From Marinifaba aquimaris (GTDB taxonomy: Bacteria > Pseudomonadota > Gammaproteobacteria > Enterobacterales > Alteromonadaceae): a stretch of DNA of 64,000 nucleotides. Location: NCBI RefSeq assembly GCF_013328345.1, contig NZ_JABULX010000020.1, positions 1 to 64,000 on the forward strand. Reading direction: 5' to 3'. Numbering within the stretch: the stretch's first letter is position 1; each line of letters opens with the position of its first letter. The notes below the pieces were generated by a model that was not told the DNA's origin, ran no database searches, and saw nothing but the letters and a program-made list of their open reading frames with translations. Shown here piece by piece: positions 12,200 through 22,192 of this stretch. Position numbers and translations under genes: made by a program.

Positions 12200-14638
12200 T
12201 CAATTGCTAGTCAGTGAGTTTTGCCACCATTTTGTTGGCCATTTTTCCAAATAAGACTGAACGCTTATTTTAGTTGGCTGACCATTGCTGAAGTTAAAAG
12301 TGACTTGACCGCTGTGCCCTGTATCCCAAATATGACCGCCAACTTGCTGTAACCTTTGTACAACATCATCTGCCGGATGGCCAAAACGATTGAAACGCCC
12401 GCGGCTCACCAACCAGTGCTGGGCCTGAATGCTTTGGACAAAAACGCTTGATGACGATGTTTTACTGCCATGATGAGGTACGAGTGCAATATCAGCATTG
12501 AGTTTAGATTGATGGTGTTTAATTAACTGCTTTTCTGCCCAGCTTTCAATATCGCCTGTTAGTAATAATGTCAAAGTGTCATCTGTTACTTTGACCACAC
12601 AAGATAAGTTATTATCGTTTATTTTATTGTCATTCAGCCAGCTCGATTTTGGCGCAATAATTTGCCAATTTAGATTTAGCCAATTAAACCTTTGTCCTTC
12701 AGTGCATATATGGCCTTGAGATTGCCCAGTCAAACTCAATTGCTTAGGCGCTTTACTGTACAGCCAGTCAATATCAGCAAAGTGTTTATTTAAATAAGCA
12801 ACTCCGCCAGAATGATCATTGTCGGTATGACTAACAATAACCGCTTTAAGTGACAGTCTGCGTTGCTTTAAAAAAGGAGCAATGGTGCTTTGTGCAAAGT
12901 TAAACCCCGATTGAAAACTTGCGCCAGTGTCATAAAGCACCGCCTCGGCATTATTTTCAATTACGATAGCCGTTCCCTGCCCCACATCCAACATATGTAT
13001 TTTTAGTCCTTGCTGAGAGTGAGGAATAAACAGCAAGCCCAGTAAACACAGCGCAATCAATTTAAAACGCGAAGTAAACACAAGTAAGCAAATTAATACC
13101 AGTAACATAGCAACGACACTAGAGACAAAATCAAATGGATTTAAGATAAGCTGAACATTTAAATCTGAAGCCTGTAAACGCGATAATAATTTGATATTCA
13201 ATTCCATCAACGCATTAGCTAACACTAACAAATCAAAAGAGAGTGCTTGGCTAACAATACTCAATGGAACAGCCAAAATACTCAAAGGAATAACGGTTAA
13301 GCTCAAATAAGGTAGCGACAATAAATTAGCCACAATACTAATTGTTTGAACCTGCCCAAGAAGTAACCAGTGAGCAGGAATAAACAGCAAGAAGAGTAAG
13401 ACTTGTATTGCAACAAGACCCATTATTTTTATACCCAAACGATGAAATACACTTCTAAACCAATCAGTGGAAGACGATTTCGAGAAATCTTGGCTTTGTG
13501 TCTGGGCTAGGTGGGAGGTAAAAATTCGATAGCTGATTATTAAAATACCAACGGCAATAAAAGATAACCAAAAAGAGATGGATAAAGGTGCAAACGGATC
13601 AATTAATAAAATAATACTGGCACTTAGCACGAGTCGATAACACACGCTGGTATGTCGTGCTGACAGATAGAAACTAATAAATACGCTTAACATCACACAA
13701 GCTCTTAAAGCTGGCAGGGCTAAACCAGTATAAAAACCAAAAAGCCATGCAATACTAAGCCCAGTAAAAGCCGCTATTTTTTGTGGTTTACATGCAAAAT
13801 GGAATGTTGGCTGAAATTGATACTGTACTGCCCTTTTTACTTTGATTATGGTTAACACAATCAGATAAGCCCATAGGTAAACAAGACCAACATGAAAACC
13901 AGACACCGCCATTAAGTGAGCAGTCCCCGTTTGTTGAAGCAAGGACCAATCGGTACTGCTCAATTTATCTCTTTGGCCTGAATTGAGTGCCAGCAAATAG
14001 CCTTGCTGCTCAAGCTTTGAAGTCAGCTCTGTTACGAACAAATGATGTTGTGCTCGCCAATTAGCGAGGGAGTTTTCATATCTTGTTAATACATCAAGTG
14101 TTTTCACATAACCCGTTGCTTGAATATATTGGCTTACCAGCCATTGGTGATAGTTAAACCCCGCTTGATTATATGTACCAAAGGCAGGCTTTAACTTCAC
14201 TTTAGCGCGAATGACATCACCTTCGTTAACAAGGTGTTCCGTTTGATGCCAAGTCAATCTGACTTTTTTTATCGCTGCTAAATTTGAATTGATTTTAATA
14301 TCAGACGTTTGGGCAGATGAAACCGAAGTAACATGGAGGTTAAATTTTACTTTATGCTGTTTGCGTTCAAGCGCGGCCACTTTTCCTGTCACCCACCAGT
14401 CATTTTTGATATCACTAGGCAATAACTGACCAGAGAGATAGTTAATCTGACAGAAAAAGATGAAACTAAACCCAATACAACAAAAGCTTAACGAAAAACG
14501 CTTAATCAAAACAGATAAAGCCGTTATCATTAGCAAAATTGAAATTTCATAAAAGCTAACCCGCCAAGGCCAGAAGCAACCAGCAATAGCTGAAAAAACA
14601 AAGCAGCTAAAATAGGTGGTCGCTTTAAATTGACGCAC
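12200..14638 (-). CDS. comEC: DNA internalization/competence protein ComEC/Rec2
   Basis: ComEC forms the inner-membrane channel for single-stranded DNA during natural transformation. Order: N-terminal membrane helices and an OB-like region, the Competence domain (HLMAVSGFHVGLVY, then many helices), and a C-terminal metallo-beta-lactamase-like domain with DVGQGTA, SHTDNDHSGG, LLTGDIE and PHHGSKTS. The open frame reaches ATG 14746, but that would overlap the divergent DUF2062 gene by about 90 bp with sequence unlike a ComEC start. I choose GTG 14638, which leads straight into the first membrane helices and leaves the two genes 18 bp apart. Its ribosome site is weak, so the start is uncertain. 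Confidence 0.9.
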   Translation of the reverse strand: MRQFKATTYFSCFVFSAIAGCFWPWRVSFYEISILLMITALSVLIKRFSLSFCCIGFSFIFFCQINYLSGQLLPSDIKNDWWVTGKVAALERKQHKVKFNLHVTSVSSAQTSDIKINSNLAAIKKVRLTWHQTEHLVNEGDVIRAKVKLKPAFGTYNQAGFNYHQWLVSQYIQATGYVKTLDVLTRYENSLANWRAQHHLFVTELTSKLEQQGYLLALNSGQRDKLSSTDWSLLQQTGTAHLMAVSGFHVGLVYLWAYLIVLTIIKVKRAVQYQFQPTFHFACKPQKIAAFTGLSIAWLFGFYTGLALPALRACVMLSVFISFYLSARHTSVCYRLVLSASIILLIDPFAPLSISFWLSFIAVGILIISYRIFTSHLAQTQSQDFSKSSSTDWFRSVFHRLGIKIMGLVAIQVLLFLLFIPAHWLLLGQVQTISIVANLLSLPYLSLTVIPLSILAVPLSIVSQALSFDLLVLANALMELNIKLLSRLQASDLNVQLILNPFDFVSSVVAMLLVLICLLVFTSRFKLIALCLLGLLFIPHSQQGLKIHMLDVGQGTAIVIENNAEAVLYDTGASFQSGFNFAQSTIAPFLKQRRLSLKAVIVSHTDNDHSGGVAYLNKHFADIDWLYSKAPKQLSLTGQSQGHICTEGQRFNWLNLNWQIIAPKSSWLNDNKINDNNLSCVVKVTDDTLTLLLTGDIESWAEKQLIKHHQSKLNADIALVPHHGSKTSSSSVFVQSIQAQHWLVSRGRFNRFGHPADDVVQRLQQVGGHIWDTGHSGQVTFNFSNGQPTKISVQSYLEKWPTKWWQNSLTSN

Positions 14639-14656
14639 AGGCGCTTGAGTATATTT

Positions 14657-15181
14657 ATGCCGAAAAAAACGATAAAAAAATTTATTCCCGATCACGATAC
14701 GATTAAAAAGCAAAAATCTCTGAAAATTTTTGGTTCTCTTCTCCATAACCCTAATTTGTGGTGTTTAAACAGACGGTCAGTTGCTGGCGCATTTGCACTT
14801 GGTTTGTTTAATGCGTTTATTCCAGTTCCGTTTCAAATGTGGTTATCAGCATTTGGTGCCATTGCTTTTAAGGTTAATTTACCCCTGTCAATTGCGCTAG
14901 TCTGGATCACCAACCCTTTGACCATGCCACCTATTTTCTACGCGGCATATTTAGTGGGCGAATTGGTGATGGGCCCCACAGGTCAAGATTTTGCTTTTGA
15001 GTTGAGTTGGCAATGGTTGGTCGAAAGCTTATCAACAATAGGTCCGACGTTCTTGGTGGGCTGTTTGGTTTGTGCATCGACCGCCAGTATTATTGGCTAC
15101 TTTGGAATACAAGTTATTTGGCGACAATCAGTCAGAAAACACTGGCGCCAAAGGCAAGAAAAGCGCGCCCAAGCTAATTAA
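14657..15181 (+). CDS. DUF2062 domain membrane protein
   Basis: About 174 residues. DUF2062 proteins are small inner-membrane proteins of unknown role. Seen: a basic N-terminus (MPKKTIKKFIPDHDTIK), the family segment HNPNLWCLNRRSVAGAFALGLFNAFIPVPFQM, then a second pair of helices, ending in a basic tail. ATG 14657 is preferred to the upstream TTG 14630 because TTGAG lies at a suitable distance and the family usually starts this way. It is divergent from comEC and followed by a strong terminator. Confidence 0.85.
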   Translation: MPKKTIKKFIPDHDTIKKQKSLKIFGSLLHNPNLWCLNRRSVAGAFALGLFNAFIPVPFQMWLSAFGAIAFKVNLPLSIALVWITNPLTMPPIFYAAYLVGELVMGPTGQDFAFELSWQWLVESLSTIGPTFLVGCLVCASTASIIGYFGIQVIWRQSVRKHWRQRQEKRAQAN

Positions 15182-15210
15182 ATCAAGTCCGCTTTTAAAC
15201 AAAAATAGCT

Positions 15211-15250
15211 AAGCCCTTATTAACAATCATTAATAAGGGCTTGTTTTTTA
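15211..15250. terminator. Strong bidirectional rho-independent terminator
   Basis: Perfect 13-bp stem (AAGCCCTTATTAA, 15211-15223, with its complement at 15230-15242), a six-base loop and a T-rich tract to the right. It separates the DUF2062 gene from the convergent membrane protein gene. Confidence 0.92.
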
Positions 15251-17140
15251 TTTATCGTTTTTTTCTACTTGATTATCTCTTAAAGCGCCTGCCGCTTTTT
15301 CTGCTTCAGAAAGCGTCATAGGTTCATTTGCTTGTCGGCTAGCTTGATTGACTTGCAAAATATTATCCGCATTTTGTAAGTCGGCGGTATTTTTAAAACC
15401 AGCTATAGTTTCTCTACCCTGCAAGAAGCCTTTAATTTCTCCTACAATTCCATCTAATTCTTGGTCGTTCTTCCTAAGTGACATGATATACCTAGGCAGT
15501 TCTAAGTTTGCACTGCCACTGGTAGCAAAAGTACTCGATACAATACGCGAGCTAACAATCCACGGCGTGATTGAGCTTCTGACCACCACGTTTTCAGAAC
15601 GAGTAGAATCATGAATTGCCATCCCCGTACTTATCTTAGACTCTGTAAACGTGCCTTCAGTTTTCATATACATCAGTAAAGATTCAAATTGCATTTCACT
15701 CCAAAACACATGTGCTGAATTTGTTAGTATCCGCCCAATACACGTAAAAATTTGCCACGCAAAAACGGTTGTTAATACCCCCACGATAAGCACAGAGCCC
15801 TGTTCAATATAATCTAATACCGTGTTATCAGATGGATTGTTTAAATTGGCGGTTTCTTTAACCAAAGAAACCAGCTGTGTCACATCAGCAGCTAATGAGT
15901 AAAATATAAATGCAGCAATGACTAAAAATAATTGTCCGCAGATACTTGTTGCCAGACGGGTGAGTTCCACTTGTTTAGGAAATTTAATGGGGGCGTACTC
16001 CGGCTGCGTTTCTATCAGCAACTCACCAGAAAAAGCCCCTTTTCCTTGGCTTTGTTCATTCAAGATAGGATCAAAATCACGATAGGTACGGTTAGGTATT
16101 TCGCGATAGCGGCGATTCGCCAACACGATATTTTCTATATTGATAAAAACTTCATTGGGATGAACGGATTCTTGTAAGTTTTCTCGATATTCACTGACTT
16201 CTGTTTGCGGCTGTACCAATTTAGTTCTAGCGAACACTAAGCTCAGTACCAAACCACAGGCAAAAGCTGCCAACAATAGTAATAAGGCTAAACTGCCCCA
16301 AGCAGAGAAAATCTCAATACTATCAGCAATGTCTTGACTCCAAGCCACGTCTTGTGAGGACATTTGTGGTAGTGCTTGTTTCGCATAATGGTAAATAATG
16401 CCTATAAAGACAGGAAATAAAATTGAAAAGGCGAGCACTCTTGCCAAACTCGTCGCGCCTTTTGCGTGCATTCGTGTCACACGGCCAAGGTGAATTTCTT
16501 CTGCAACACTGCGCCAAGCAAATACTAAATAAACCAAAAGTAGGATAGAAAAAATAGGCGTTATAATATGCCCTGCTTCGCCAGCTAAGCCAGAAGCGGA
16601 AACAAACGACGCCAAACCAAAGGCAATAAAAGCGACTAAAGTGGTTACTAAAACACTGATGATATCTTGAGTAATATTTCTAACCGGATATGGCAAAAAA
16701 ACCAGCTTAGGCAACAGACTGTGGATAAGACGAGAAAGCCAGCCCTCAGGTTCAGTAAAGGTTGAGTTTTTGCGCCCCATTAACATGCCTTCCAGATCAT
16801 CGCTATCGTAAGCCACATAGGGCTTTTCAGCATTGGCATTGTCTTTTTCTGAGCGAGTGTAGTTATAGGCTAAGGAAGTCGGTACAGAACGTCCGACAAA
16901 AAACTTAAATAATTGGAATGCACCAAATGCACAACGTTTTAAACCCATTACCAAAAGGCCTAAACCAAATAAGGCATAGATCCATCCAGTAACCATGTCT
17001 TGTTCGACCAAGCTAGGGACTGATAACAAGCTATACAAGCCCAATAAGCTAACTAAAATACCTGCGCTAAGTCTGATCACCCCTTCGACTTTGTAAGGAT
17101 TCTTTATTCCTAACCCAGTCGAACCATAATCATATGCCAT
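15248..17140 (-). CDS. Large multi-pass membrane protein of unknown function
   Basis: 630 residues. I do not recognise the family. There are about eight hydrophobic segments: two near the N-terminus (around 20-75), a set at about 160-300, and two around 395-465. A hydrophilic loop (about 315-385) contains ENIVLANRRYREIPNRTYRDFDP. The last 165 residues are soluble-looking and end in a Glu/Lys/Asn-rich tail. It starts with MAYDYGSTGLGIKNPYKVEG and has no cleavable signal. It is divergent from radD, about 150 bp apart. No catalytic motif is visible. Confidence 0.75.
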   Translation of the reverse strand: MAYDYGSTGLGIKNPYKVEGVIRLSAGILVSLLGLYSLLSVPSLVEQDMVTGWIYALFGLGLLVMGLKRCAFGAFQLFKFFVGRSVPTSLAYNYTRSEKDNANAEKPYVAYDSDDLEGMLMGRKNSTFTEPEGWLSRLIHSLLPKLVFLPYPVRNITQDIISVLVTTLVAFIAFGLASFVSASGLAGEAGHIITPIFSILLLVYLVFAWRSVAEEIHLGRVTRMHAKGATSLARVLAFSILFPVFIGIIYHYAKQALPQMSSQDVAWSQDIADSIEIFSAWGSLALLLLLAAFACGLVLSLVFARTKLVQPQTEVSEYRENLQESVHPNEVFINIENIVLANRRYREIPNRTYRDFDPILNEQSQGKGAFSGELLIETQPEYAPIKFPKQVELTRLATSICGQLFLVIAAFIFYSLAADVTQLVSLVKETANLNNPSDNTVLDYIEQGSVLIVGVLTTVFAWQIFTCIGRILTNSAHVFWSEMQFESLLMYMKTEGTFTESKISTGMAIHDSTRSENVVVRSSITPWIVSSRIVSSTFATSGSANLELPRYIMSLRKNDQELDGIVGEIKGFLQGRETIAGFKNTADLQNADNILQVNQASRQANEPMTLSEAEKAAGALRDNQVEKNDK

Positions 17141-17291
17141 GGTGTTCCCTCTTTTTATTTATTGGCGATTATTATCAGCAAACTGTATCAAGATTAAACG
17201 CGATATCAACATTTTGCCGATATAAAACTTTGACGCTGACACCATCAATTCAAATCAGTAAAATAACGAAAAAACGCTAAACGTATCAACT

Positions 17292-19085
17292 ATGGTTCAA
17301 CTTCGTGATTATCAGCAGCAAGCTGTTGACGCTACTATCAATCACTTCAAACAAAGCAACGAATCGGCAGTCATTGTATTGCCAACCGGTTCAGGTAAAA
17401 GCTTGGTAATAGCAGAACTAGCCAGACTGGCAAAAGGCCGCATTCTTGTTCTGACGCATGTTAAAGAGCTGGTTGAACAAAACCATCAAAAATATCAAAA
17501 CTATGGATTAACAGCAGGGCTTTACTCAGCTGGATTAAAACTAAAGCAAACCCAACATCAAGTCACATTTGCCAGTATTCAATCGGTCGGTCCCAACTTA
17601 GCCGAATTTACTGAGGCCTATTCATTGGTCATTGTCGATGAATGTCATCGAATAAAATATGCCAACAAAGATAAAAACGAAAGTGAAACCCAATATCAAG
17701 TCGTATTTAGTCATTTAAAACAGCAGAACCCCAAGCTCAAAATTTTGGGGTTAACCGCCACGCCTTATAGGATGGGGATGGGCTGGATTTATCAATATCA
17801 TTACTTCGGTATCAAGCGCAGTGAACACCCCACCCCTTTTGTTAAATGCATATTCGAGTTCCCCCTATCTCATTTAATTAAAAAAGGCTATTTAACACCG
17901 CCTATTCAAATAAATGCAGCAGTAGAGGAATATGACTTTTCTGAATTAAAGACAAATAACCAAGGTGAGTTTAATTTTGCTGAAGTTAATAAAATAGTGC
18001 TAAAGCATCCTAGGGTTACTCAGGGTATCTGCCAGCACATACTTGAGTTAGCAAAAGAAAGGCAAGGCGTGATGATATTTGCAGCATCCGTCGAACACGC
18101 ACAAGAAATTGTATCTTACCTACCAAAAGAACAAACAGCATTGGTAACAGGCAATACCAAACTCGAAGAACGCGATGAAATAATCAATGCATTTAAGGCC
18201 AAACAACTCAAGTTTTTGGTTAATGTATCTGTTTTGACAACAGGCTTTGATGCTCCGCATGTCGATTATATCGCTCTGCTTAGACCCACTCAGTCTATTG
18301 GCTTATTTCAACAAATTGTCGGCCGAGGCTTAAGGCTTGCTCCAAATAAAAAAGATTGCTTAGTGATTGATTATGCGGGTAATGGCTATGACATTTTTCT
18401 ACCTGAAGTAGGTGAAAAAAAACCAAATTCAGATAGCCAACCTGTCATGGTTAAATGCCCACTTTGCGATTTTGCTAACACCTTTTGGGGTAAAGTTGAT
18501 AAAGATAATAATGTAATTGAGCACTATGGCAGACGTTGCTGGGGTTATGAAGAGTTCGAGCACGATAACGGCACCGTTGAACGCTTTGATTGCCAGTACC
18601 GATTTAAATTCAAACAATGCCCGCATTGTAATGTGGAAAACGATATCGCCGCTCGAAAATGCCATAGTTGTGGAGGTGCGATAATCGATCCAGACGAGCA
18701 ATTGCGTGAGGCTTTAAATTTAAAAGGCGCTTTAGTCATGCGTTGTTCAGGTGTGACATTTGAAGCTCTGAGCACCAGCAAACTGAAAATTAGTTATCAC
18801 GATGAAGACGGACTTACAATTAGTGAAAGTGTTGAATTTATTCACAAAAAACGTGCCCAACACTTCAACCAACACTTTGGTAGTCGTTTTAACAACGCCC
18901 AGACACCAAGACAGTTTAGTAGTGCCGATGAGGTAATAAAAAGCCAAGATTTATTCGTTGCACCTGACTTTGTTATTGCCTACAAAGATAAGAAAGCCAA
19001 AAACAAAGAAAAAGCCCCCTGGCTAGTCAAAGACTACATTTTTGATTATGAAGGTAAGTTCAGAAAAGCCAATCAGCTTTATTGA
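17292..19085 (+). CDS. radD: RadD-like superfamily 2 DNA repair ATPase (YejH)
   Basis: 597 residues; closely follows E. coli RadD/YejH (586) in length and order. RadD acts in recombination-dependent repair of crossovers and double-strand breaks. Motifs: RDYQQQAVDAT, Walker A LPTGSGKS, DECH box VDECHRI, GLTATPYRMG, TTGFDAPHVD and QIVGRGLRLAP. A Cys-rich part follows (CPLCDFANTFWGK, CPHCNVENDIAARKCHSCG), the family's likely zinc region, and the protein ends FDYEGKFR. Single gene, divergent from the 630-residue membrane protein. Confidence 0.93.
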   Translation: MVQLRDYQQQAVDATINHFKQSNESAVIVLPTGSGKSLVIAELARLAKGRILVLTHVKELVEQNHQKYQNYGLTAGLYSAGLKLKQTQHQVTFASIQSVGPNLAEFTEAYSLVIVDECHRIKYANKDKNESETQYQVVFSHLKQQNPKLKILGLTATPYRMGMGWIYQYHYFGIKRSEHPTPFVKCIFEFPLSHLIKKGYLTPPIQINAAVEEYDFSELKTNNQGEFNFAEVNKIVLKHPRVTQGICQHILELAKERQGVMIFAASVEHAQEIVSYLPKEQTALVTGNTKLEERDEIINAFKAKQLKFLVNVSVLTTGFDAPHVDYIALLRPTQSIGLFQQIVGRGLRLAPNKKDCLVIDYAGNGYDIFLPEVGEKKPNSDSQPVMVKCPLCDFANTFWGKVDKDNNVIEHYGRRCWGYEEFEHDNGTVERFDCQYRFKFKQCPHCNVENDIAARKCHSCGGAIIDPDEQLREALNLKGALVMRCSGVTFEALSTSKLKISYHDEDGLTISESVEFIHKKRAQHFNQHFGSRFNNAQTPRQFSSADEVIKSQDLFVAPDFVIAYKDKKAKNKEKAPWLVKDYIFDYEGKFRKANQLY

Positions 19086-19103
19086 GAAGATTAGAATGAG
19101 TCG

Positions 19104-19631
19104 TTACTGCTCAGTAAAATATTGGTTAATCAATTCAATCAAAAACGCAATTTTAATATTAGATAGCTGGCGATAATCAAAGTATGGACAGACGATAATT
19201 CTTTGCTGAGGGTTAATAGCAAAACTCTCATTTAGCCAAATCACGGATAAATCAGCAGATATTAATAATTGCTCGGCATACTGTTTTCCCGCGATCAACC
19301 TGATAGTGTTACTTTGTGTCGATAATGCATCGATGGCATCAAATCTCAAGTTCGTATCAGAATTAATCTGTAAAAGCCGCTCATCTCGGTAGTTTTGCCA
19401 GGTATTAAAATGCTTAGTTTGATCGTCAAACCAATCATTTTTGAGTGCGTATCTAAACTTTGCAAATACATTAAACACTTTGCGCCAATGATTTCCCGTT
19501 TTATCCGCAATAAATTTAATTTCACCATCCTCTAAAAGGTGACAGTCATCTAACGCTCCATATGGCATTAAAGGGGGACGATTCGCAATATAAACTTCTA
19601 TTTTTGCATTAGTTACACCAAGGCCGATCAT
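19104..19631 (-). CDS. Conserved protein of unknown function (175 aa)
   Basis: 175 residues; no signal peptide, membrane segment or known catalytic motif. It begins MIGLGVTNAKIEVYIANRPPL and is rich in aromatic residues (NHWRKVFNVFAKFRY, HFNTWQNYRDERLLQ). It looks like a compact soluble cytoplasmic protein of a kind seen in marine gammaproteobacteria, but I cannot name it with confidence. Its start codon overlaps or abuts the end of the M48 peptidase pseudogene on the same strand, so it was probably coexpressed with lemA and the peptidase. Confidence 0.65.
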   Translation of the reverse strand: MIGLGVTNAKIEVYIANRPPLMPYGALDDCHLLEDGEIKFIADKTGNHWRKVFNVFAKFRYALKNDWFDDQTKHFNTWQNYRDERLLQINSDTNLRFDAIDALSTQSNTIRLIAGKQYAEQLLISADLSVIWLNESFAINPQQRIIVCPYFDYRQLSNIKIAFLIELINQYFTEQ

Positions 19632-21529
19632 TAAAAAGGCACCTCTGGTAAGTCGAGCCTCAGTTTAAAAACAAGTAGTAGATTTTTTTCATTTTCCGTT
19701 ACTGAGTTATCTTGCTCAATACAGGTTTTAAACGCTTTCAAGAGTAAAAATTTCCGCCTTTTAGGTAGATTAGAAACAGCTGCTAAAGCAGATGATAGCT
19801 CTCTAAAATCTAATTTTGTAAATTGATAGCTTAACGCCTCTTCTTTTAATATCTGACATGCATTTTCAAAAGCTATTTCCGCACTAATTTCGTCAGAGTG
19901 GCCAACCGAAGATAGAGTATTCAATAACAACTGAATGGCATCAGCTCTACTTAGTTTTAAATTTAATTTATATTCAAGGTTTAAATGCTGATATAACAGC
20001 TCAAAGATTGCCCAATGCAAGAGATTATTAAATTCAGGCTCATTACTATCTACTTTAATTAAAGCACCCAAAGTATCGCTGATATTTTTTTGCTGCCTAC
20101 TCGATGTTGTGTGAAGAACCGGAATTACCATTTCAATTAAGTTGAACTGCTGCTTGACCTTAAGCCCTGATACCTGACTTTCAATTCGATCAAGCTGGAT
20201 AAATTCGTCTTTGCTCAAACACAGCTTTAGTTGCTTAAGCTGGTTTAACCTTACATCACAATTTTCATTTAATAATAAACAGTAAATTAAAATTCTTGCA
20301 TCATGAGGCTCATGGGCTATGTGGACTAATTCAGAGCTAATTCCTTCAACAACTCTTTCAAAACTCATCGTTGAGTTTGTCTGCGTTCTTACTTGATCAA
20401 AAACAGGCCTATGTACATTTCTGACGACTTGCCTGTTAACCATATAAGATGTTGCCAAATAAGATTGTCCAACACTTCGCTCCAATTCTATTAATTTTCC
20501 TACAAAATAAGGATCAACTTTTTTTGCACGCTTAATTAAACTTGGATGAGTAGGAAATATATTTAACCAAGGGTTAACTGCTCGGTCGAAAAAGAAATGG
20601 CTATAAAAATGAGCACTAGTTGTATTAGAAAACGTTTTAGTCTGTTGTCCAGCAATAAGCCTAAACACTCTAATCAAAGATTCAGAGTTGCGAGTATATT
20701 GAACACTGCACGCATCAGCTAAAAACTCTCTTTGTCTGCAAACCGCACTTTTTATAAGATCTGCAAATACAGTACCTATCCAGCAAAAAAGAATTAAAAA
20801 AATACCTATAAAAAAGGCAAATACAGATAAAACCTGACTAGAAAAAATAAAAGAGTAACTTTTGTTTCGACTAAATACTGCACTATTGAGAATGTATTCA
20901 GCCCAAATTCCGGGAAAAGAAATACCATATAATACAGAAGCCATCAGAACATTTAGCCGATTGTCACCATTGATAATATGCCCGAGTTCATGACTGACTA
21001 TTGCTTGTAATTCATCCCTTTCTAATTTTTCGATAGCCCCCCTTGTTATACAAATAGCAGCGCTGTGATCATAATAGCCCGTGGCAAGTGCATTAATACT
21101 ACCTTAACCGGGGAGAATAAAAATTTGAGGAACAGGAATACTGGCCGCAATTGCCATTTCTTCGACGACATTTATTAGCACCTTCTCTTGAGGGTGAGTA
21201 GAATTTGGTAAGATGCGCTTCCCACCAAGATCAGAAGCAATTGCACAGCCATCTTTTGATAGCTGGATAAACTTGTAAGCAATTGCCAATAATGTTGAAA
21301 ACACACAAGTTACAGTCAGGCCAACTGATAAGCTGGTAATTTGTTGAGTGTCTGCACCTGTATCGCCATGATAAAGCCAGTTAACGAAGTTAAAGGTCTC
21401 ATCATTTGGTATAAAGAAAAAAATAACTTGGTGAGCCAACCAAACCAAACATAAAAAGGTGAAGATAAATAAGATGAGTAGTAGAGCAGTTTTACGCTTT
21501 GCTACTCTTTGTGTATGAAAAAAAAGCAT
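19631..21529 (-). pseudogene. M48 (HtpX/BepA-like) membrane metallopeptidase interrupted by a stop codon
   Basis: One M48-type peptidase of about 630 residues is cut by an in-frame TAA at 21104-21106. Before it: two membrane helices and VVEEMAIAASIPVPQIFILPG. After it, in the same frame: GSINALATGYYDHSAAICITRGAIEKLERDELQAIVSHELGHIINGD, with the zinc motif HELGH at 20978-20992. More helices and a long C-terminal region follow. Most homologues have an acidic or polar residue at the stop, so GAA to TAA is a one-base explanation. The next in-frame ATG (20944) lies after HELGH, so neither half alone has both the N-terminal helices and the metal site. It is paired with lemA, as usual. Confidence 0.85.
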
Positions 21530-21536
21530 CTTGTTT

Positions 21537-22130
21537 TTAAAACGAGACTTTAGGCGCTTTTAATTTCTCTGCTTTATTTTCTGTTTGAAAATACTCTACA
21601 TTTTGAGAGTGCCCAAAACTAGCCGCCAATATTACAGCGGGGAAAGACTGCCTAAAACTATTGTAAAACATCGCAGAGTCATTAAATGCTTGCCTTGCAA
21701 AAGAGACTCTATTTTCGGTATTACTTAATTCTTCTATCAAGCTCTGAATTGTCTCGTTTGCTTTCAGTTCAGGGTAACTTTCAACAAGCATACTGAATTG
21801 CCGAAAAGCATGGGATAAACTTGCTTCAGCTTGGTTTAAGTTATCAAGCACGTGCTTTGTTGATAAGTTATTTTTACAATTAACTAAGGATGAGTGGGCA
21901 TTATTTCTTGCTTGAATAACCCTTTCGAGTACGTCACTTTCATGTTTTAAGTAAGCTTTACTCGATTCAACTAGATTAGGGATAAGGTCGTAACGTCTTT
22001 CAAGCTGAACTTCTATTTGCGAGAAAGCATTCAAGTAAAGATTTTTTAACCTCACTAATTTGTTATAAACACTTATTGCTATAAAAATTAATAAAATTAG
22101 TAAGATACCGAGTATCCATCCTGTTGACAT
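21537..22130 (-). CDS. lemA: LemA family protein
   Basis: About 197 residues. LemA proteins have one N-terminal membrane helix (here about residues 4-24) and a helical soluble domain. The family segments YNKLVRLKNLYLNAFSQIEVQLERRYDLIPNLVE and YPELKANE are clear. The start is ATG 22130, with GGA six bases upstream. The longer frame from 22181 adds residues outside the family. LemA genes are often paired with an M48 peptidase; here that partner begins 7 bp downstream but is interrupted, so LemA may lack its partner. Confidence 0.9.
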   Translation of the reverse strand: MSTGWILGILLILLIFIAISVYNKLVRLKNLYLNAFSQIEVQLERRYDLIPNLVESSKAYLKHESDVLERVIQARNNAHSSLVNCKNNLSTKHVLDNLNQAEASLSHAFRQFSMLVESYPELKANETIQSLIEELSNTENRVSFARQAFNDSAMFYNSFRQSFPAVILAASFGHSQNVEYFQTENKAEKLKAPKVSF

Positions 22131-22192
22131 ATCAAATCCGTCTTTTAAATGATAAAGCCCATTTATAACAAATGGGCTCACTCATATGCAAA

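Noticed and set aside
17292-19085. RadD and the adjacent membrane protein as an anti-phage system
   Set aside because: RadD is a widespread repair gene and the pair is divergent, with no nuclease or toxin nearby.
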